Positions 23,788 to 35,216 of a stretch of 64,000 nt of DNA are shown piece by piece. The number at the start of each line of letters is the position of its first letter. Position 1 is the stretch's first letter. A program made the translations under genes and the position numbers. This DNA comes from Dysidea avara. Lineage: Eukaryota; Porifera; Demospongiae; Dictyoceratida; Dysideidae. The notes beneath the pieces are model-generated. The model was not told where the DNA came from. It did no database searches and saw nothing but the letters and a program-made list of their open reading frames with translations. Location: the NCBI RefSeq assembly GCF_963678975.1, contig NC_089273.1, positions 7,068,614 through 7,132,613 of the forward strand, written 5' to 3'.

Positions 23788-24020
23788 TGTGACCGGGCCT
23801 GTGAAAACAGGGCATATGGGCATAAACTATGCCCCATCACATATCTCAGTAGTGGAACAGAATACTTACATTCTGTAACTTGCATCATAAAGCCAATTAA
23901 ATAAGTACCAACTGCTAAAAGTTTCATTGCCATTGCATATCGGTATAACAGACAAGGAAGTTTGAAAAAGTAGGCAAAAATCATGTGTCCACATACTCTG
24001 TTATCACACGTTCAGTCACA
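23788..24020. mobile_element. MITE, GTGACCGGGCCTGCGAAAA family (arm 1 copy)
   Basis: Left end TGTGACCGGGCCTGTGAAAA followed by CAGGGCATATGGGCA; right end ...GTGTCCACATACTCTG and TCAGTCACA. It is also present at the matching place in arm 2 (48386-48641), so it predates the duplication. It ends 83 bp before exon 2 of gene A. Confidence 0.75.
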
Positions 24021-24102
24021 TATTGACATACAGTGACACGTTAGATTACATACGGTCATAAATTAATATGCTATGTATGTGCTGTTTATACTAATTATGT
24101 AG

Positions 24103-27100
24103 CAGACATAGATGCAATTAAGGCTCAATATGAGAAGATAAAACAAGCATTCCTTGCACAAGACTTTGATAAAGCTGCCTCAGTGTTCACAGAAGATTGT
24201 AGGATAGTGACACATGGGGGTCCAATAATGAGTGGACGAGAAGGTATGATGTGATAGTTAATATGTGATTTAATTATTACAAGATCGTAAGTAACACTAA
24301 AGTCATCCTATACAAGTATTTCATTTCACATTAATTTTTTAATACATTATACATCAAACATTTATCACAGTGGAAGATGTGAATGCAGATGATTGAAAAC
24401 AGAGCTAAAATAATAAATTATTCTGAAAGCTAGCAAAACTAATATTCAAGATTTAATTTAATTCACAGACACATTATATCTCTATAGGGAAAGAAACTAC
24501 TACTGTAAAATTTGTTTTGATCTGTTGGTAAACTGCTTACAAGCCCCATTATTTTGTCAGAAAATGACCGTACAAACATATTTAATTCATAACATAACAA
24601 TTTTGCGAATTTAGTGAATGCTCTATTAGAGTCAGTGAATACAGTCATTATGGATTTTGGTACTATACAGAGTATTTCAAGACTACTTTTAAGCAGAAAC
24701 ACTTAGTACAGTGCTATATACATCATAGGGACTAATAAACTTCCCTTAATAATGAATCACATTATATCGTGTGTCGCCAGTAGCAGTGTGAATATAGTTT
24801 ACAATTGTAGGGATTTCATTAGCTAGATAAACAGCCATCTAACCACTCAATACGTCAAAGCAAAAAAAGTGATTGTAAGTGTATAACTGCTACTGCTATG
24901 AGCACAATTATTTTCAGTTACTCTAATAAAACAGTCACTCATTTTTAGATTTATTTTTGTTACAGCGCACAGCAATCCTTCAAAGAATAATTGTAGGCTT
25001 TGACGTTTAGAGTATTATTAGCAGTACCATATGGGCTAATGAATTCATTGCAATTATGAATCTTGTTTAAGATACTGTAATAGCGGCGACATAGTCCAGA
25101 CTAAATGACACCTATAACCATATGAATGTAATTTGCACTTGTATGGATTTCATTAGTTAGATAAGCTACTGGTTGATCAATAAAGCTGTCTGCACACATC
25201 AATTAGCTCTCAATACAACTATTTATGATTTATGACAAATCAATTTTAAAATTCTCTAATAGAGCAGTCTTTCGTTTTTAAGTATTAAATAGTTGGTAAT
25301 GTTGGTAAATTGTAAAGTATAATTATGTCCATAGAATATCAAACCTGCTCCCATAGCTTAGAATACTTGATTTATAATGAATAATAAAACTATTTGAGTG
25401 ATTTTGTTGTATCCCTAATTGAAAATACCTAGCCTGCTTTCCATCTTAATCAATGAACTTTCCTAGTTAAAACACTATATACCAGTGGTGGGTCCCTATG
25501 CTACACTCTACTATACACCACAGCTCTCCAGAAATATCTGTATTATTTTTTTGTCTACTCTTATAATTTTTACATGGACGTAGCTGCAAAGAAAATAGGA
25601 CAAGGCTTCACTAAGGCAGGAGTAAAGGAATCTGAGGAGACATTTGATAAAATAGTTCCCTTGGGAGCAGACACTTACTATGTTGATTCGAGTTCTGTTA
25701 CTTACTTGGAAGGCAAAAATGTGTTTGACAAAATCAAGTAAGAGCATCCACTAGCATTCTGTACATTACATACTGTAATATGATGTAACACTCCAATCAA
25801 ATGAGGTAGACGGTATTAAATTCCCTTCTCTATAATTATGATAACCTTGATAATAACGTACTTCCAGCTTGCACTATAATAAAGTTTACATATGCACGGT
25901 ACTACTGTAAGTATGGTACATGTAGCAGAGATGAAGAAAGCTTGCTATTCTCTCACTAAAGAGTCTATGTAAAAATCCAAATTTTTACAATTTGGAAACA
26001 TTGGTTAGGTATAATAAAGCCCTAAAGTGCATTTAGGCTGATCCAAAATGCCCCTAATGACATGCTACAAATCATGTTTGACAGAATTTCTACTGATTGA
26101 TTAACTAATGCCACCTAACTACTGTAAGCAATGCATTTAAAGTGTAACTTGAAAACTATTGACTATCACTCTGGATTTCCTGGCTACTTTACAAGGCACA
26201 CTGAATCATGCAGTGTAAGCCTCACATTACACCAAATCACTTACCTTTAAGTAAACAATACGGACTAACAATCTTTACTAGGTTAACTTCATTTTGTTAA
26301 GTCACAAAGTAATTACAAAACAACGAAACCACTAAATACTCAAGAGCTACAATCAAGCTACTACAACCAAACAAGACCTACATTGTATAAAACTAGTTTA
26401 TCATGTCTCGATAAATGTCTTCAAAGCTGGTTTCTTTAGATTCTATCACAATTCTTACAATATCACTTACGTGTATATGCTGTAAAGTTCTGGAACATAT
26501 TGTACATACAAACATCATGTCTCACTTCTCTGAACACAGTGTACTCTCTGAATCCCAATTTGGATTTCGTAAGAATTATTCAGCTGAACTACAATTATAG
26601 TATGTTCACGTTGAGCTGAATCCTGAAAAACAGTTAAAAATTAAAAGTGGATTTTTTCTCAAAAGATTTAACATTTCAACCAGCCAGATAATTATTGGTA
26701 ACAGCAAAGGTGTCAACAACAGACACATACAGTTTGGATCCATTACAAGTTCGGGAAAGGGCTATAATGGGCACTGTACTTATATGGCTTCCCCATAGGA
26801 AATGTATTGTGAAAATTTTGATTGGCCGTAAATATTATGTAAAACATTTGAACAACAAGATTTTGAAATATTTTTAGCGGGTCAAGCAGTACTACAAATT
26901 AGCCAAATTTCAAGATCGTGTATAACTGCATCTGTGAGTTATTAAATGTTTTTGAGGATTCAGCTCAACGTGAACATACTATAATAAAAACATCTTATGA
27001 TTTTGCTTCTAGCTTAATATACAACAAAGACCAAACTGATGCTGTGTTACTAGATTTTGGCAAGGCTTTTGACTGAGTTCTGCATCACTTACTGCTCACA

Positions 27101-29011
27101 AAGCTTCAACATTATGGTGTAAGTGGTAACATCTTGAACTGGATTACTGACTTTTTGGACAGCCGTACTCAGCGTATGGTATGTGGTGGTACTACCTCTA
27201 AACCTATAAACGTAACTAGTGGTGTACCTCAGGGAAGTGTGTTGGGACCACTATCATTTTTAGCATAATATCAATGACATCACTACAAATTTATCATCTT
27301 CCTGTCATTTATTTGCTGATGACTGCATTTTGTACAGAAAGATTGATACACCGGACCAGAGTCAATTATTACTGCCTGACATAGGCCATTTGTCAGGCGA
27401 ATATCATGTATGGCCGACCATAATGGAACCTGCCTGACAAAATGTCAGATCAAAATAGAAGAAAGTTGCAGAGTTTTTATAGTGAAGTATTGTCAATAAT
27501 AGCAAACAACAATGATTGTATTATTATTTTAGGTTGAGTTACTCTATTCTGTCAATGTATTGTAAGGATTTCCCTATTATGATGAATTGTGTAAAATAGT
27601 AGCATGTCAGGTAATGCTTTAGGTTTCCTGACATTTTCACTGGGATTTGAAAAAATTATAATTGTCTCTGCACTGGACGATGCTAAATTACTTCAAAAAG
27701 ACTTGAGAAAACTGGAAATATGGGAAGAGGCCTGGGGGATGAAATTCAATATAGAGAAATTCATGATAATAAAAATCACATTAAAACATAATCCTTACAT
27801 TACGGAATACACCCTCCATGGCAAAAAAACTAAATCCTGTTGCAAATGCTAAATACTTGGGTATCAATTTTGATAGCAAGCTTACATTCAACCATCATGT
27901 GGACACTGTTTGCCAAAAGCTAATAACACTTTAGCATCCTTACGAAGAAATCTGAAACACTGTCACCAAAGAGTTAAGCTAGATGCCTACAAGACTATTT
28001 GTTCTACCAATTTTAAACTATGCTGCGACAGTTTGGTCCCCACACACAATACTACATCAATAAACTAGAAGCTGTTCAGAAATGTGCCGCTTGTTTTATT
28101 GTGTCAGATTACCGCAGATTAAGTAGTATGTCACATATCCTAAATTCATTAAAGCTAAAATCCATAGTGTACCACCATACAAGGCTTTGTCTCTTTATGT
28201 TCTACAAGATTGTCAATCACCTAGTAGAGCTTCCTATCCCCAGTTATATTGTACATTCTACAAGATGTTTATGAGGAAACCAGGATAAGTTCATCAAACC
28301 ATCTGCTACTGTTGATGCATACAAATTTAGTTTTTACCCAAGATCAATTACCCCATGGAATCAACTACCAATCAATGATATTTTTTCCCTAAATGATTTT
28401 GATAGTATTCTTCAATCAACACTGACACATTCAATGAAAAACAGTAATTAATAATCTAAAAACATTGTTTTTATACTCAAATTTGTGAGTTTTACAATCA
28501 TAAATAAATATATATATATATAAATTTTCCTGGAGGAATTCCCCCAGACTCCCCTAGAAGGTGAGCATGAGCATGCTTTGCATGCTTTGAGTGCACTTTG
28601 CGCACTGTGCATTTACCCACAAGTAGCTATACCCTTCTCCGCCACTGCTATATTTACCAATAGTGGCCCCCCTATAATTTTTGCTTTGCTACGCCCCTGA
28701 GCTACAATCAAGCTACTACAACAAAACAAGAGCTACATTGTATAAAACTAGTTTATTATGTCTCAATGAATGTCTTCAAAGCTGGTTTCTTCAGGTTTTA
28801 TCACAATTCTTACATCACATGCATGTGTACATTGCATACATGACTAACTGACTGGGTCATTTATTGTGAAGTATATGCTAAATACTATAATGACAATACA
28901 CTTATATTGTCCTGTAGTTTTGTCAAGATATGGCGCAAAGTCGGTGGTGAGTGGTTGATATTTAGTGATACAATCTGCAGCCAGACTCCACCTAAACCTC
29001 CACCTGCTTGA
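24103..29011 (+). CDS. Gene A: SnoaL/DUF4440-like (NTF2-fold) protein, exons 2-4
   Basis: Exons 24103-24243, 25584-25737 and 28918-29011 (stop TGA 29009-29011). All junctions are GT-AG and the phases fit (1, 1, 2). With exon 1 at 14367 the product is 134 aa, the usual size of a single SnoaL-like/DUF4440 domain. Exon 2 has the N-terminal helices (IDAIKAQYEKIKQAFLAQDF) and the strand-turn CRIVTHGGPIMSGREG, matching the family pattern of acid-rich turn, GG-P and G-R-E. Exon 3 supplies the middle helix and strands; exon 4 has IWRKVGGEWLIFSD, the typical last strands, then a Pro-rich tail PPKPPPA. There is no signal peptide, so it is probably cytosolic. The family includes isomerase-like enzymes and ligand-binding proteins; the substrate cannot be told. 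Intron 3 holds a LINE insertion. Confidence 0.75.
24621..24631 (-). repeat. CTCTAATAGAG motif, single
   Basis: GAATGCTCTATTAGAGTCAG in intron 2 of gene A. Two more single or degenerate copies lie nearby: ACTCTAATAAAACAGTCA at about 24918 and TCTCTAATAGAGCAGTC at about 25253. Confidence 0.6.
26344..26463 (+). repeat. Left copy of a long (about 116-bp) flanking duplication
   Basis: GAGCTACAATCAAGCTACTA through CACAATTCTTAC is repeated at 28699-28814, on the other side of the LINE block. Arm 2 has a single copy at about 46207-46328. So the two copies flank an insertion, like an unusually long target-site duplication. Confidence 0.8.
26470..28450 (+). pseudogene. Reverse-transcriptase pseudogene of the intron-3 LINE
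   Basis: 5'-truncated relative to a full LINE: no endonuclease was seen. In the first catalytic box the residue after FD is a stop codon (AAGGCTTTTGACTGAG at about 27062-27077). The FADD box is intact. It is interrupted at 26598-26981 by a TIR element and at about 27383-27660 by unrelated sequence. The C-terminal part (28020-28274) still reads HTQYYINKLEAVQKCAA and VYHHTRLCLFMFYKIVN. Confidence 0.75.
26598..26981. mobile_element. TIR element nested in the LINE, TA target duplication
   Basis: 384 bp with about 34-bp inverted ends, TAGTATGTTCACGTTGAGCT followed by GAATCCT, flanked by TA on both sides (26596-26597 and 26982-26983). It fits a Tc1/mariner-type MITE. The reverse-transcriptase frame resumes right after it. 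Confidence 0.85.
28699..28814 (+). repeat. Right copy of the long flanking duplication
   Basis: Second copy of 26344-26463; see that entry. Differences are few (for example AACAAAACAAGAGC against AACCAAACAAGACC). Confidence 0.8.
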
Positions 29012-29348
29012 ATTCAAGATGCCTGACTTGTTACTGCATTTAGACTTTTAGGATTTGAACATACTGTATGTAGTAGTTTATTAATGTGAGTTAGAAATCA
29101 TTCAACATAACAATTTGCTAACTTATTTACAGTATTTCAGGATGAATTGCATATAGATTATCATAGAGTGCTTTATATATAATACCACACAAAGTAGCCA
29201 AGCTGTGGAAAAGGGTGTGGCTTTCAAAAGCTTGTGTGAAAAGTTGTGGAATCAAAAAGTGGTTGCATGCTATATTTGAAGAAGGAGATCAATTTATAAT
29301 AGCAAATTTTCTAAAAGAGCAGAGAGAAACCATCAATATCAAGACTCA

Positions 29349-29432
29349 CGGTAGTGAGGCGCGCGGCCAAGAAACTACAAAGCGCACGCCCAATTAAAAG
29401 ACGCGCGGCCTCTACTGTGAGTTATTTACGTG
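29349..29432 (+). repeat. CTCACGGTAGTGAG / CGCGCGGCC repeat fragment
   Basis: ACTCACGGTAGTGAGGCGCG, CGGCCAAGAAACTAC, GCGCACGCCC, then CGCGCGGCC and CTACTGTGAGT. It has the same signature as 13030-13082 and 35417-35470. The GC-rich island stands out from the AT-rich surroundings, and its two ends (CACGGTAGTGAG and CTACTGTGAG) are weakly inverted. Confidence 0.5.
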
Positions 29433-30161
29433 TAGGGACGGTTTCGCAATATTAGCCCTGAATTACGCAACATCTCTCAATAGGTTTGTATTGCGTTACG
29501 TAATAAAAAAAAATCTTTTCTCGTAGTAGTAGTAGTAGCTTTCTTGCGACCGGTATTAAACGCGTATTTAGACACATTTCGCTTTATTTCTCAACCTTGT
29601 GTTACACCTAGCGTCACCTTATACCAGTCAACTTACCCATGTTTGTACAGTCCATCTAGCAATGACATTATCTAATCCTGGTTTGTTCATACGCGTATTT
29701 TCTTCGATCAAACCTCTGATCCCTACAATAACTTTTAAAGACACGATGTGGACACAAGCCCTAATGTCTGATAAAAAGCGTTTAGAACCATAAGTTCCCT
29801 AGGGAAGGTGTTTTAAGCAGAAATCTTTTAAACTCCATTTATTGCCACGCCCCATGCGTGCGTTGATAATTGGCAGATGTCTTATAAACAAGCTTAAGTG
29901 TGAAAGCGTCAAGAACGTAGTGTCACTAGAGAAGGTGTTCCAAGTATAATTCTTGTTGCCACACCACACATGGTGTATTGTGTGTTCTGGTGGTGCTCAG
30001 ACCAGCTTGTTACATAGCATTACCCACCCTAACAGCAAGTAGTCACTCCCATCGTGGCTTTCATCATGCATATCATTTAATTAATACACATGTTACATAA
30101 CAAAATATATCACAGTAATTGTTTGTGACATTAACAATAAAATTTTGACAATAAAATGGGA

Positions 30162-30337
30162 TATAGTGGAAACTGTCTAAGCCGGTCACCTTTGGGCCAA
30201 GATTTCTTGGCCTTAATAGGCAGGTGGCTACTTTAGACAGGAAATTAGTGTATAAACTACTCACAGGAATTTAAAGCTGGTCTTTTTAAAGAGGTGGCCT
30301 TTCTGTACAGGTGATTACTAAGACAAGTTCCACTGTA
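30162..30337. mobile_element. MITE with CAGTGGAACTTGTCTAAG ends
   Basis: Same family as 20532-20713: TATAGTGGAAACTGTCTAAG on the left, and TACAGTGGAACTTGTCTTAG in reverse from the right. The interior shares GGCCAAGATTTCTTGG and AAAGAGGTGGCCTTTCTGTA. Confidence 0.75.
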
Positions 30338-30429
30338 GTTAGCCCCATCGCGACTGTACGCCTCATCCTGGAAATTCAGAAGATTGTAATCAACTGAGAT
30401 ATAATGCCAAGATCTTATCAGACTTCATC

Positions 30430-31210
30430 GTCCATGTCCACTTGACAATTGAGAACTAAAGAACACACATAACATTATATAATTCCTCTGTCTATATAAA
30501 TTATTCCCCCGAACCTTGATCTTTACGTATGTACCACTGCTAGTGAGAGAACCGCATCCCATGACCAAGTACCCTGTACATGTAAAATTGACAGGGCATT
30601 AAATACAATACAGCTAAAAATCTGTCACTTTTTACACAAATGACAGATTTGGGGATCTGAAAATTCATCACACCCTTGAGGTAATACAAACATTTCTTAG
30701 TATACACACAGACTGACCTGAAGATCCACAACGTCCTTGCAGTCCATGCACACTTGACAATTGAGAACTAAAGAACACACAACATTATAAAATTCCTTTG
30801 TCTACTTACCTTGATCTTAGTTGCCAAGTTTAGAGCAGGTTATGTATGTAGCACTGCTGATCTGAAGATCCACAATGTCCTTGATGTTACTACAGTCCAC
30901 GTACACCTGACAATTGAGAACTACATAACATTATAAAATTTCTTTGTCTACTTACCCCCCGAACCTTGATCTTAATTGCCAAGTTTAGAGCAGCTCTAGC
31001 CAAGTTATGTAAGTAGCACTGCTAGTAAGAGAACCGCATGCTATGACCAAGTACCCTGTAAAATTGACAGGCGGGCATTAAATACAACACAGCTAAAAAT
31101 CTCTCACTTTTTACGTAAATGACATATTTGGGGAATTCATCACATCTTGAGGTAATACAAAATTTGAGGACCAGAAAATTCATCACACCCTTGAGGTAAT
31201 ACGTTTGAGG
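30430..31210. repeat. Degenerate tandem/dispersed repeat block
   Basis: The word group CACTTGACAATTGAGAACTA ... AACATTATA(A/T)AATTCCT(T/C)TGTCTA recurs at about 30440, 30750 and 30905. ACCTTGATCTT(A/T) and TTGCCAAGTTTAGAGCAG recur at 30810 and 30965. AGAGAACCGCATCC..ATGACCAAGTACCCTGTA recurs at 30545 and 31027. TTCATCACACCCTTGAGGTA recurs at 30664 and 31178. The units are roughly 150-480 bp and partly scrambled. No coding pattern was found on either strand. Confidence 0.7.
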
Positions 31211-31636
31211 ATTCACAAGTTGGCCCAGCAGTGACCTTACTACACACTGTCCTGATTAGACAGATTTCACTGTACATAAAGACCAGTATGCAATGTGAAA
31301 GAGTATTTTTTGTACAAGCATCATGTAGACTACCTTACTTCTTCCACCTAGTTCCAGGACTTCTAAATTGGCACTACAGTGACAATACTGAAAGCTGTTT
31401 GGTCTGTATGAGTACGCCTTGTTAACAATCCATCCATGAGATATAATTTCAAGCGGGAAAATATTGGTACTTGCTGCTGCTCAATTTGGTATCATCATAG
31501 AAGTTTTCAGCTTGGTCTCAGTGAACTTGCACTAGTCAGTGCGGACGTCTGACAGTCTAAAACCAATCGCATGCACGCGGTCAATCAGTGTGAATACATG
31601 TGGCACTTTGTACACTAGCCTCATTTTTTTCATGCA

Positions 31637-31882
31637 CTACTTGTTTCGTTTCTGAACCTCCACTCCCCGTTTCGTTACTGAACCTCCACGAAGAGCTGAG
31701 GACATCAGTATTCTCGCCGGCGACTCTTTAATATTCTCTCGACGTTCTTCTTCAAGCGGTGTAGACTCTATGTATCTTAGTTTCAAATAAGTTAAGTACG
31801 CTTCGCCGCTCCATTGAAATCCAGTATATTTAGTAGTATTCAGTCCTCTCAAGACATGGATTGTCTTATGAGCCTTATCCAC
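31637..31882 (-). CDS. Unrecognised 81-codon ORF (possible exon)
   Basis: Minus-strand ORF with balanced codon use, rich in charged residues (PLEEERRENIKESPARI, GGSVTKRGVEVQKRNK at its end). Its start lies within the left tip of the Harbinger-like element at 31869, so the true 5' end, if any, is uncertain. The local GC content is higher than in the neighbouring non-coding DNA. No family was recognised and it may be chance. Confidence 0.2.
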   Translation of the reverse strand: MDKAHKTIHVLRGLNTTKYTGFQWSGEAYLTYLKLRYIESTPLEEERRENIKESPARILMSSALRGGSVTKRGVEVQKRNK

Positions 31883-32277
31883 AATGACGTTTTATGACAT
31901 CACAAGAATAAAAATGGCCGCGGTAGTTGGGGGACTGTTATACAGGCGCCTATGGAGAAAATTTTTCGATCGCTCACATTTCAGCTAGACATGGAGATAT
32001 CGACCATTAACCGACAGGTTTGGATACGAAGTAACAAAAGCTATTGTAAACGTACGCTATTTAGAAAAATTTTTTGAAATGCGACAAAACTCGTTCATCG
32101 TAATGTCTTATATAAAACTTGACTGTACCTGTTGTTTAGAACTTGATATCTTCTTTTCTGGCTGAAATATGAGCAATTAAAATTTTTTCTCCATAGGCGC
32201 TTGTATAACAGTCCCCCAACTATCGCGGCCATCTTTATTCTCCTGATGTCATAAAACGTCATTGTGGATAAGGCTCA
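31869..32277. mobile_element. TIR element with TTA target duplication (Harbinger-like MITE)
   Basis: 409 bp. Inverted ends of about 90 bp begin TGAGCCTTATCCACAATGAC and include ATGGCCGCGGTAGTTGGGGG (left) and its near-complement (right). It is flanked by TTA at 31866-31868 and 32278-32280, the 3-bp target typical of PIF/Harbinger. No transposase. Confidence 0.85.
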
Positions 32278-32304
32278 TTAATGTAAACCGCGTATCACGT
32301 GTAT

Positions 32305-32612
32305 TCACGTGAGGTGTTACAGGGACCTTCCAAGAGATTTCCGCTAAATAGGCCACGTGATCATTGTCAGTCAAGTGGAACTTGTTCTTGGTTATGGCTC
32401 TACAATGCGGTACTCGTACTTTAATGTATTTTAGTGTTTAATAATATTATACTTCTCTCTCAAGACATTGACTGCCATCAATAATAATATAAATCACGCC
32501 GTGTATGAAGTGTCATTCACTTTTCACTTGAAGTGTTACTGTGCAGGGTCTTTCCAAGGGATATCCCCTAAATAGGCCACGTGATAATTGTCAGTCAGGT
32601 GGAACTTATTTA
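32305..32612. repeat. Direct duplication around CACGTG boxes
   Basis: A block of about 85 bp (GTGTTAC, AGGG.C.TTCCAAG, TAAATAGGCCACGTGAT, ATTGTCAGTCA.GTGGAACTT) occurs at about 32305-32390 and again at about 32525-32612, some 220 bp apart. The most conserved part is TAAATAGGCCACGTGAT, which contains an E-box. It could be regulatory or the relic of a tandem duplication. No gene is visible beside it. Confidence 0.6.
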
Positions 32613-33420
32613 TTTCCTTTAATGCACCATGGAGCTTGTGTTGTGGCTTTCATTACTTGATCATTATACACATACCATGGTGCAACAAAGTTTGTAACAA
32701 ATTGCTGGAATGTGGTTCATGGTTTGCTGGTATGAGCTTGTGTTGTGGCTTACAACTTTTGTGACAGATTGCTTGAATGTACATATGCATGTGGTTCGTG
32801 GTTGTCAATGATTGTGTATATGAGTTGGGGTTTTTCCACAGAGCTTGCACAATATTCAGATGTCTGCATGATGACACAAGGTTAAGTGAGACCTGTAAAA
32901 GAACAAGCAGGCACTAAACTTAACCTTAAATTAAACACACATACAACTAACTTTGAACATCAGTTGCAACACCAAAGACACTTACTTGGATATCCTCATA
33001 GCTTAAATATGGAGTGACATGAGTAATTAACCGGCACTAAACAGTATCTACAACACAATTTTCTTTTCTGCAAGAACTTTTTAGCACCAAGTAAAGGCAC
33101 TACCATCTCTCCTACAAGAGCATTTCACAATAGATGTGATATTAACTTGAGTACCATGACAACCAATATGTGGTGTATGTTTGTGAACATGTGTGTATAG
33201 TGTTTGCACATTTTGTATGCGTCTTGTGCTTGTATATGATGTAAGCATGTGTTTTTATGTATTGAAATTTAAATAATAGTACGATGTTTGTGATCTCTTT
33301 CATAACCCTTAGCAAAGCATCTAACTCTACGAGTGGCAAACCAAGTTGATAGGTCATCCTCATGGCACTATGGCAGTGGTCATAGCAGGTTTTATTCATT
33401 GACAAGTACAGAATGATTGA

Positions 33421-33499
33421 TATACTTCAATAGAACAGTCAAGCAATAAATACTCTAATAGAACAGTCAGGTAATAAAATACTCTAATAGAACAGTCAT
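33421..33499 (+). repeat. CTCTAATAGAG motif, three tandem copies
   Basis: ATACTTCAATAGAACAGTCA, ATACTCTAATAGAACAGTCA and ATACTCTAATAGAACAGTCA, spaced about 29 bp. The spacers (AGCAATAA, GGTAATAAA) resemble each other, so this is a small tandem array of the motif, the only one with three units here. Confidence 0.8.
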
Positions 33500-33857
33500 T
33501 GAACAATATAGCTGAATATTTACATATCTGTCTGAAAACACTCCCAGATCCCAGATGCAATCTCAGAGTTGCTATTTCAAGATGGTAGCATCCCCAAGAT
33601 CATCTAGAAAAGCATGCTTTGCAAATATATGCTTTACAGACATCTTTGGTTGCCATGACTGTAGCCATTATTGCTTGGCATGACCAGTAATTTCCACTGG
33701 CCTTTGTCCTAAGGAAAAATTAATAACTACTAGAGGAATGTAGGTTATATGCTCACCACCTATCAGCAGATTTCTGTTTGGTTGCAACACCTCTACAAGG
33801 CAGAATTCATCATACACCCCCCATAGCTTGAACATTGGGTCTGTAAATTATATCTAA

Positions 33858-34050
33858 TCAAAAACAGCCAAGCTGTAAAAAAAGGTGCGGCCCCCAAAAA
33901 GTCCATGGTGAAAAAAGATGTGAAATCCAAGGTGGCGGCCAAGAAATGGCTGTGATGGTAGGCTAATGGTTACATTTTAATAACAACAATTCAGGTGAAT
34001 TTTGTGGCACAAAATTCACCTGAATTGTCATTATTAAAATGTAACCATTA
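33858..34050. mobile_element. Palindromic MITE, partial copy
   Basis: The left arm has GCCAAGCTGTAAAAAAAGGT and GGTGAAAAAAGATGTGAAAT, then GGCGGCCAAGAAATGGCTGT, followed by a perfect-looking hairpin of about 42-bp arms centred at about 34005 (CAGGTGAATTTTGTG / CACAAAATTCACCTG). The outer part of the right arm is missing. A complete copy is at 39838-40133. Confidence 0.8.
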
Positions 34051-35216
34051 ACTAATATTTAGCTAATATTAGTTATGTATATTAGTAAATAGTAACATGA
34101 GTTGATATCATAATAATTATGCTGAATTGCCTTGTTTTCCTCAGCAATGTTATCATCTATTTCAGCAAGTGTTCAATCATTTGATATAGCTATAACTTAC
34201 ATCACAACTTTATCTTTCTGTTCTGAAACTTCATCACTATTTTACTACTACATGTACACTAGGTTGGAAGACACCACTATAGCGTGAATCTATCTTAACA
34301 TCATATCAGATCCAGAATAAAGTTTTCCATTCTCTTTTTCTTTTTGCTGAAAATATCTGTAGAATTATATGATGACAGATACCATTTGGTTCCACATGGG
34401 ATACTTTGAGATAATAATCACTCTCTAGAGTTTCTATGGATACATACAAATGAATTTGACAAACAGAAAACATCCTGACCACCTGGCAGATTCCTGCAAG
34501 CATTTGAGCATTAATAGGATGTCGAGGCTGCCCAGGTTCAGTCATGGATTTTTTTTTCTCCTTTCTCCATCTTTTTAAACATACTTTATGTAACAACTTT
34601 AACAAGCACAGGCCTTCAGCACTTGTGCTGTAAAGCCTTAACAAATTAACCATCAACAACATGACTCACAGGAAACATGAACAAGTCACACACATACCTA
34701 CTATCACTGCAATAACTATCAAAAATATTAACACCAAGAGGCACTACGACTGCAATTACAACAGTGTTATCATTGTTATCAGGACAGTCTGTCATCTTCA
34801 CTGGCAAGTAATCATTGTCAACTATCAGAAGACCATCATACTGTACTGTAATGGATATGTCTACATATAAACTTGTCTACCGCACTAATTCATGGAGGTA
34901 TATATACATAACTACATGTACTTATATTATACAATCTATATCACAGCTATTAGATTCAAGGATGCAGGAGAATGTACATATGAGAACCGACGTATGCAGC
35001 CATTCTTAACAATATCATTCCTATTAACTGAGTTTTGTTGTATAGTACATATGTTGCAATACAATTAGATACAACCACGTCATAGATACAAAAGCTTACA
35101 ATAGCTGTACATTTTCACTTTTCAGTTTGTTTTACCGTACATGTACTTGGTATAAAAAAATGGTTTTGTTTAAGTAGTGTAAAGGTTTTAATTAAGGAGC
35201 TATATATTTTTACATA
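34051..35216. other. Spacer without a supported gene
   Basis: The longest ORF is a 118-codon minus-strand frame (34306-34662) with a basic patch (RWRKEKKKS) and RHPINAQMLAGICQVV. I cannot tie it to a family, and it lacks splice or promoter context. Nothing else stands out. Confidence 0.4.

Larger units (their letters stand above)
26465..28698 (+). mobile_element. Degenerate LINE inserted in intron 3 of gene A
   Basis: Absent from arm 2, so it arrived after the duplication. It contains reverse-transcriptase remnants in order: CKVLEHIVHTNIM and ESQFGFRKNYS (26480-26590), then after a nested element LLDFGKAFD (27050), VTSGVPQGSVLGPLSF (27210-27260), HLFADDCILYRK (27305), and AKYLGINFDSKLTFNHHVD (27850). 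Many stops and frameshifts make it a pseudogene. It ends at about 28450, near a TA microsatellite (28506-28523), followed by about 180 bp of other sequence before the right flank copy. Confidence 0.75.
19901..29290 (+). repeat. Inverted segmental duplication, arm 1
   Basis: This 9.4-kb stretch is repeated in reverse complement at 45731-59354. Collinear anchors: 19905-20045 with 59210-59350; 20532-20713 with 58029-58212; 21000-21090 with 55700-55760 and 57680-57780; 21330-22130 with 54740-55520; 22270-22640 with 54420-54600, 51930-52050 and 49800; 23000-23700 with 48740-49420; 24100-24430 with 48000-48310; 25430-25990 with 46700-47230; 26100-26460 with 46200-46560; 28830-29290 with 45731-46190. 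Aligned stretches I compared by eye differ at about 4-10% of bases plus indels. Arm 1 contains exons 2-4 of gene A. Confidence 0.9.

Noticed and set aside
29599-29793. 64-codon ORF after the GC-rich repeat fragment
   Set aside because: No domain, poor start context and no splice partner.
34306-34662. 118-codon minus-strand ORF as a recombinase fragment
   Set aside because: A faint similarity in RHPINAQMLAGICQVV is not enough; no catalytic residues of a tyrosine recombinase are visible.
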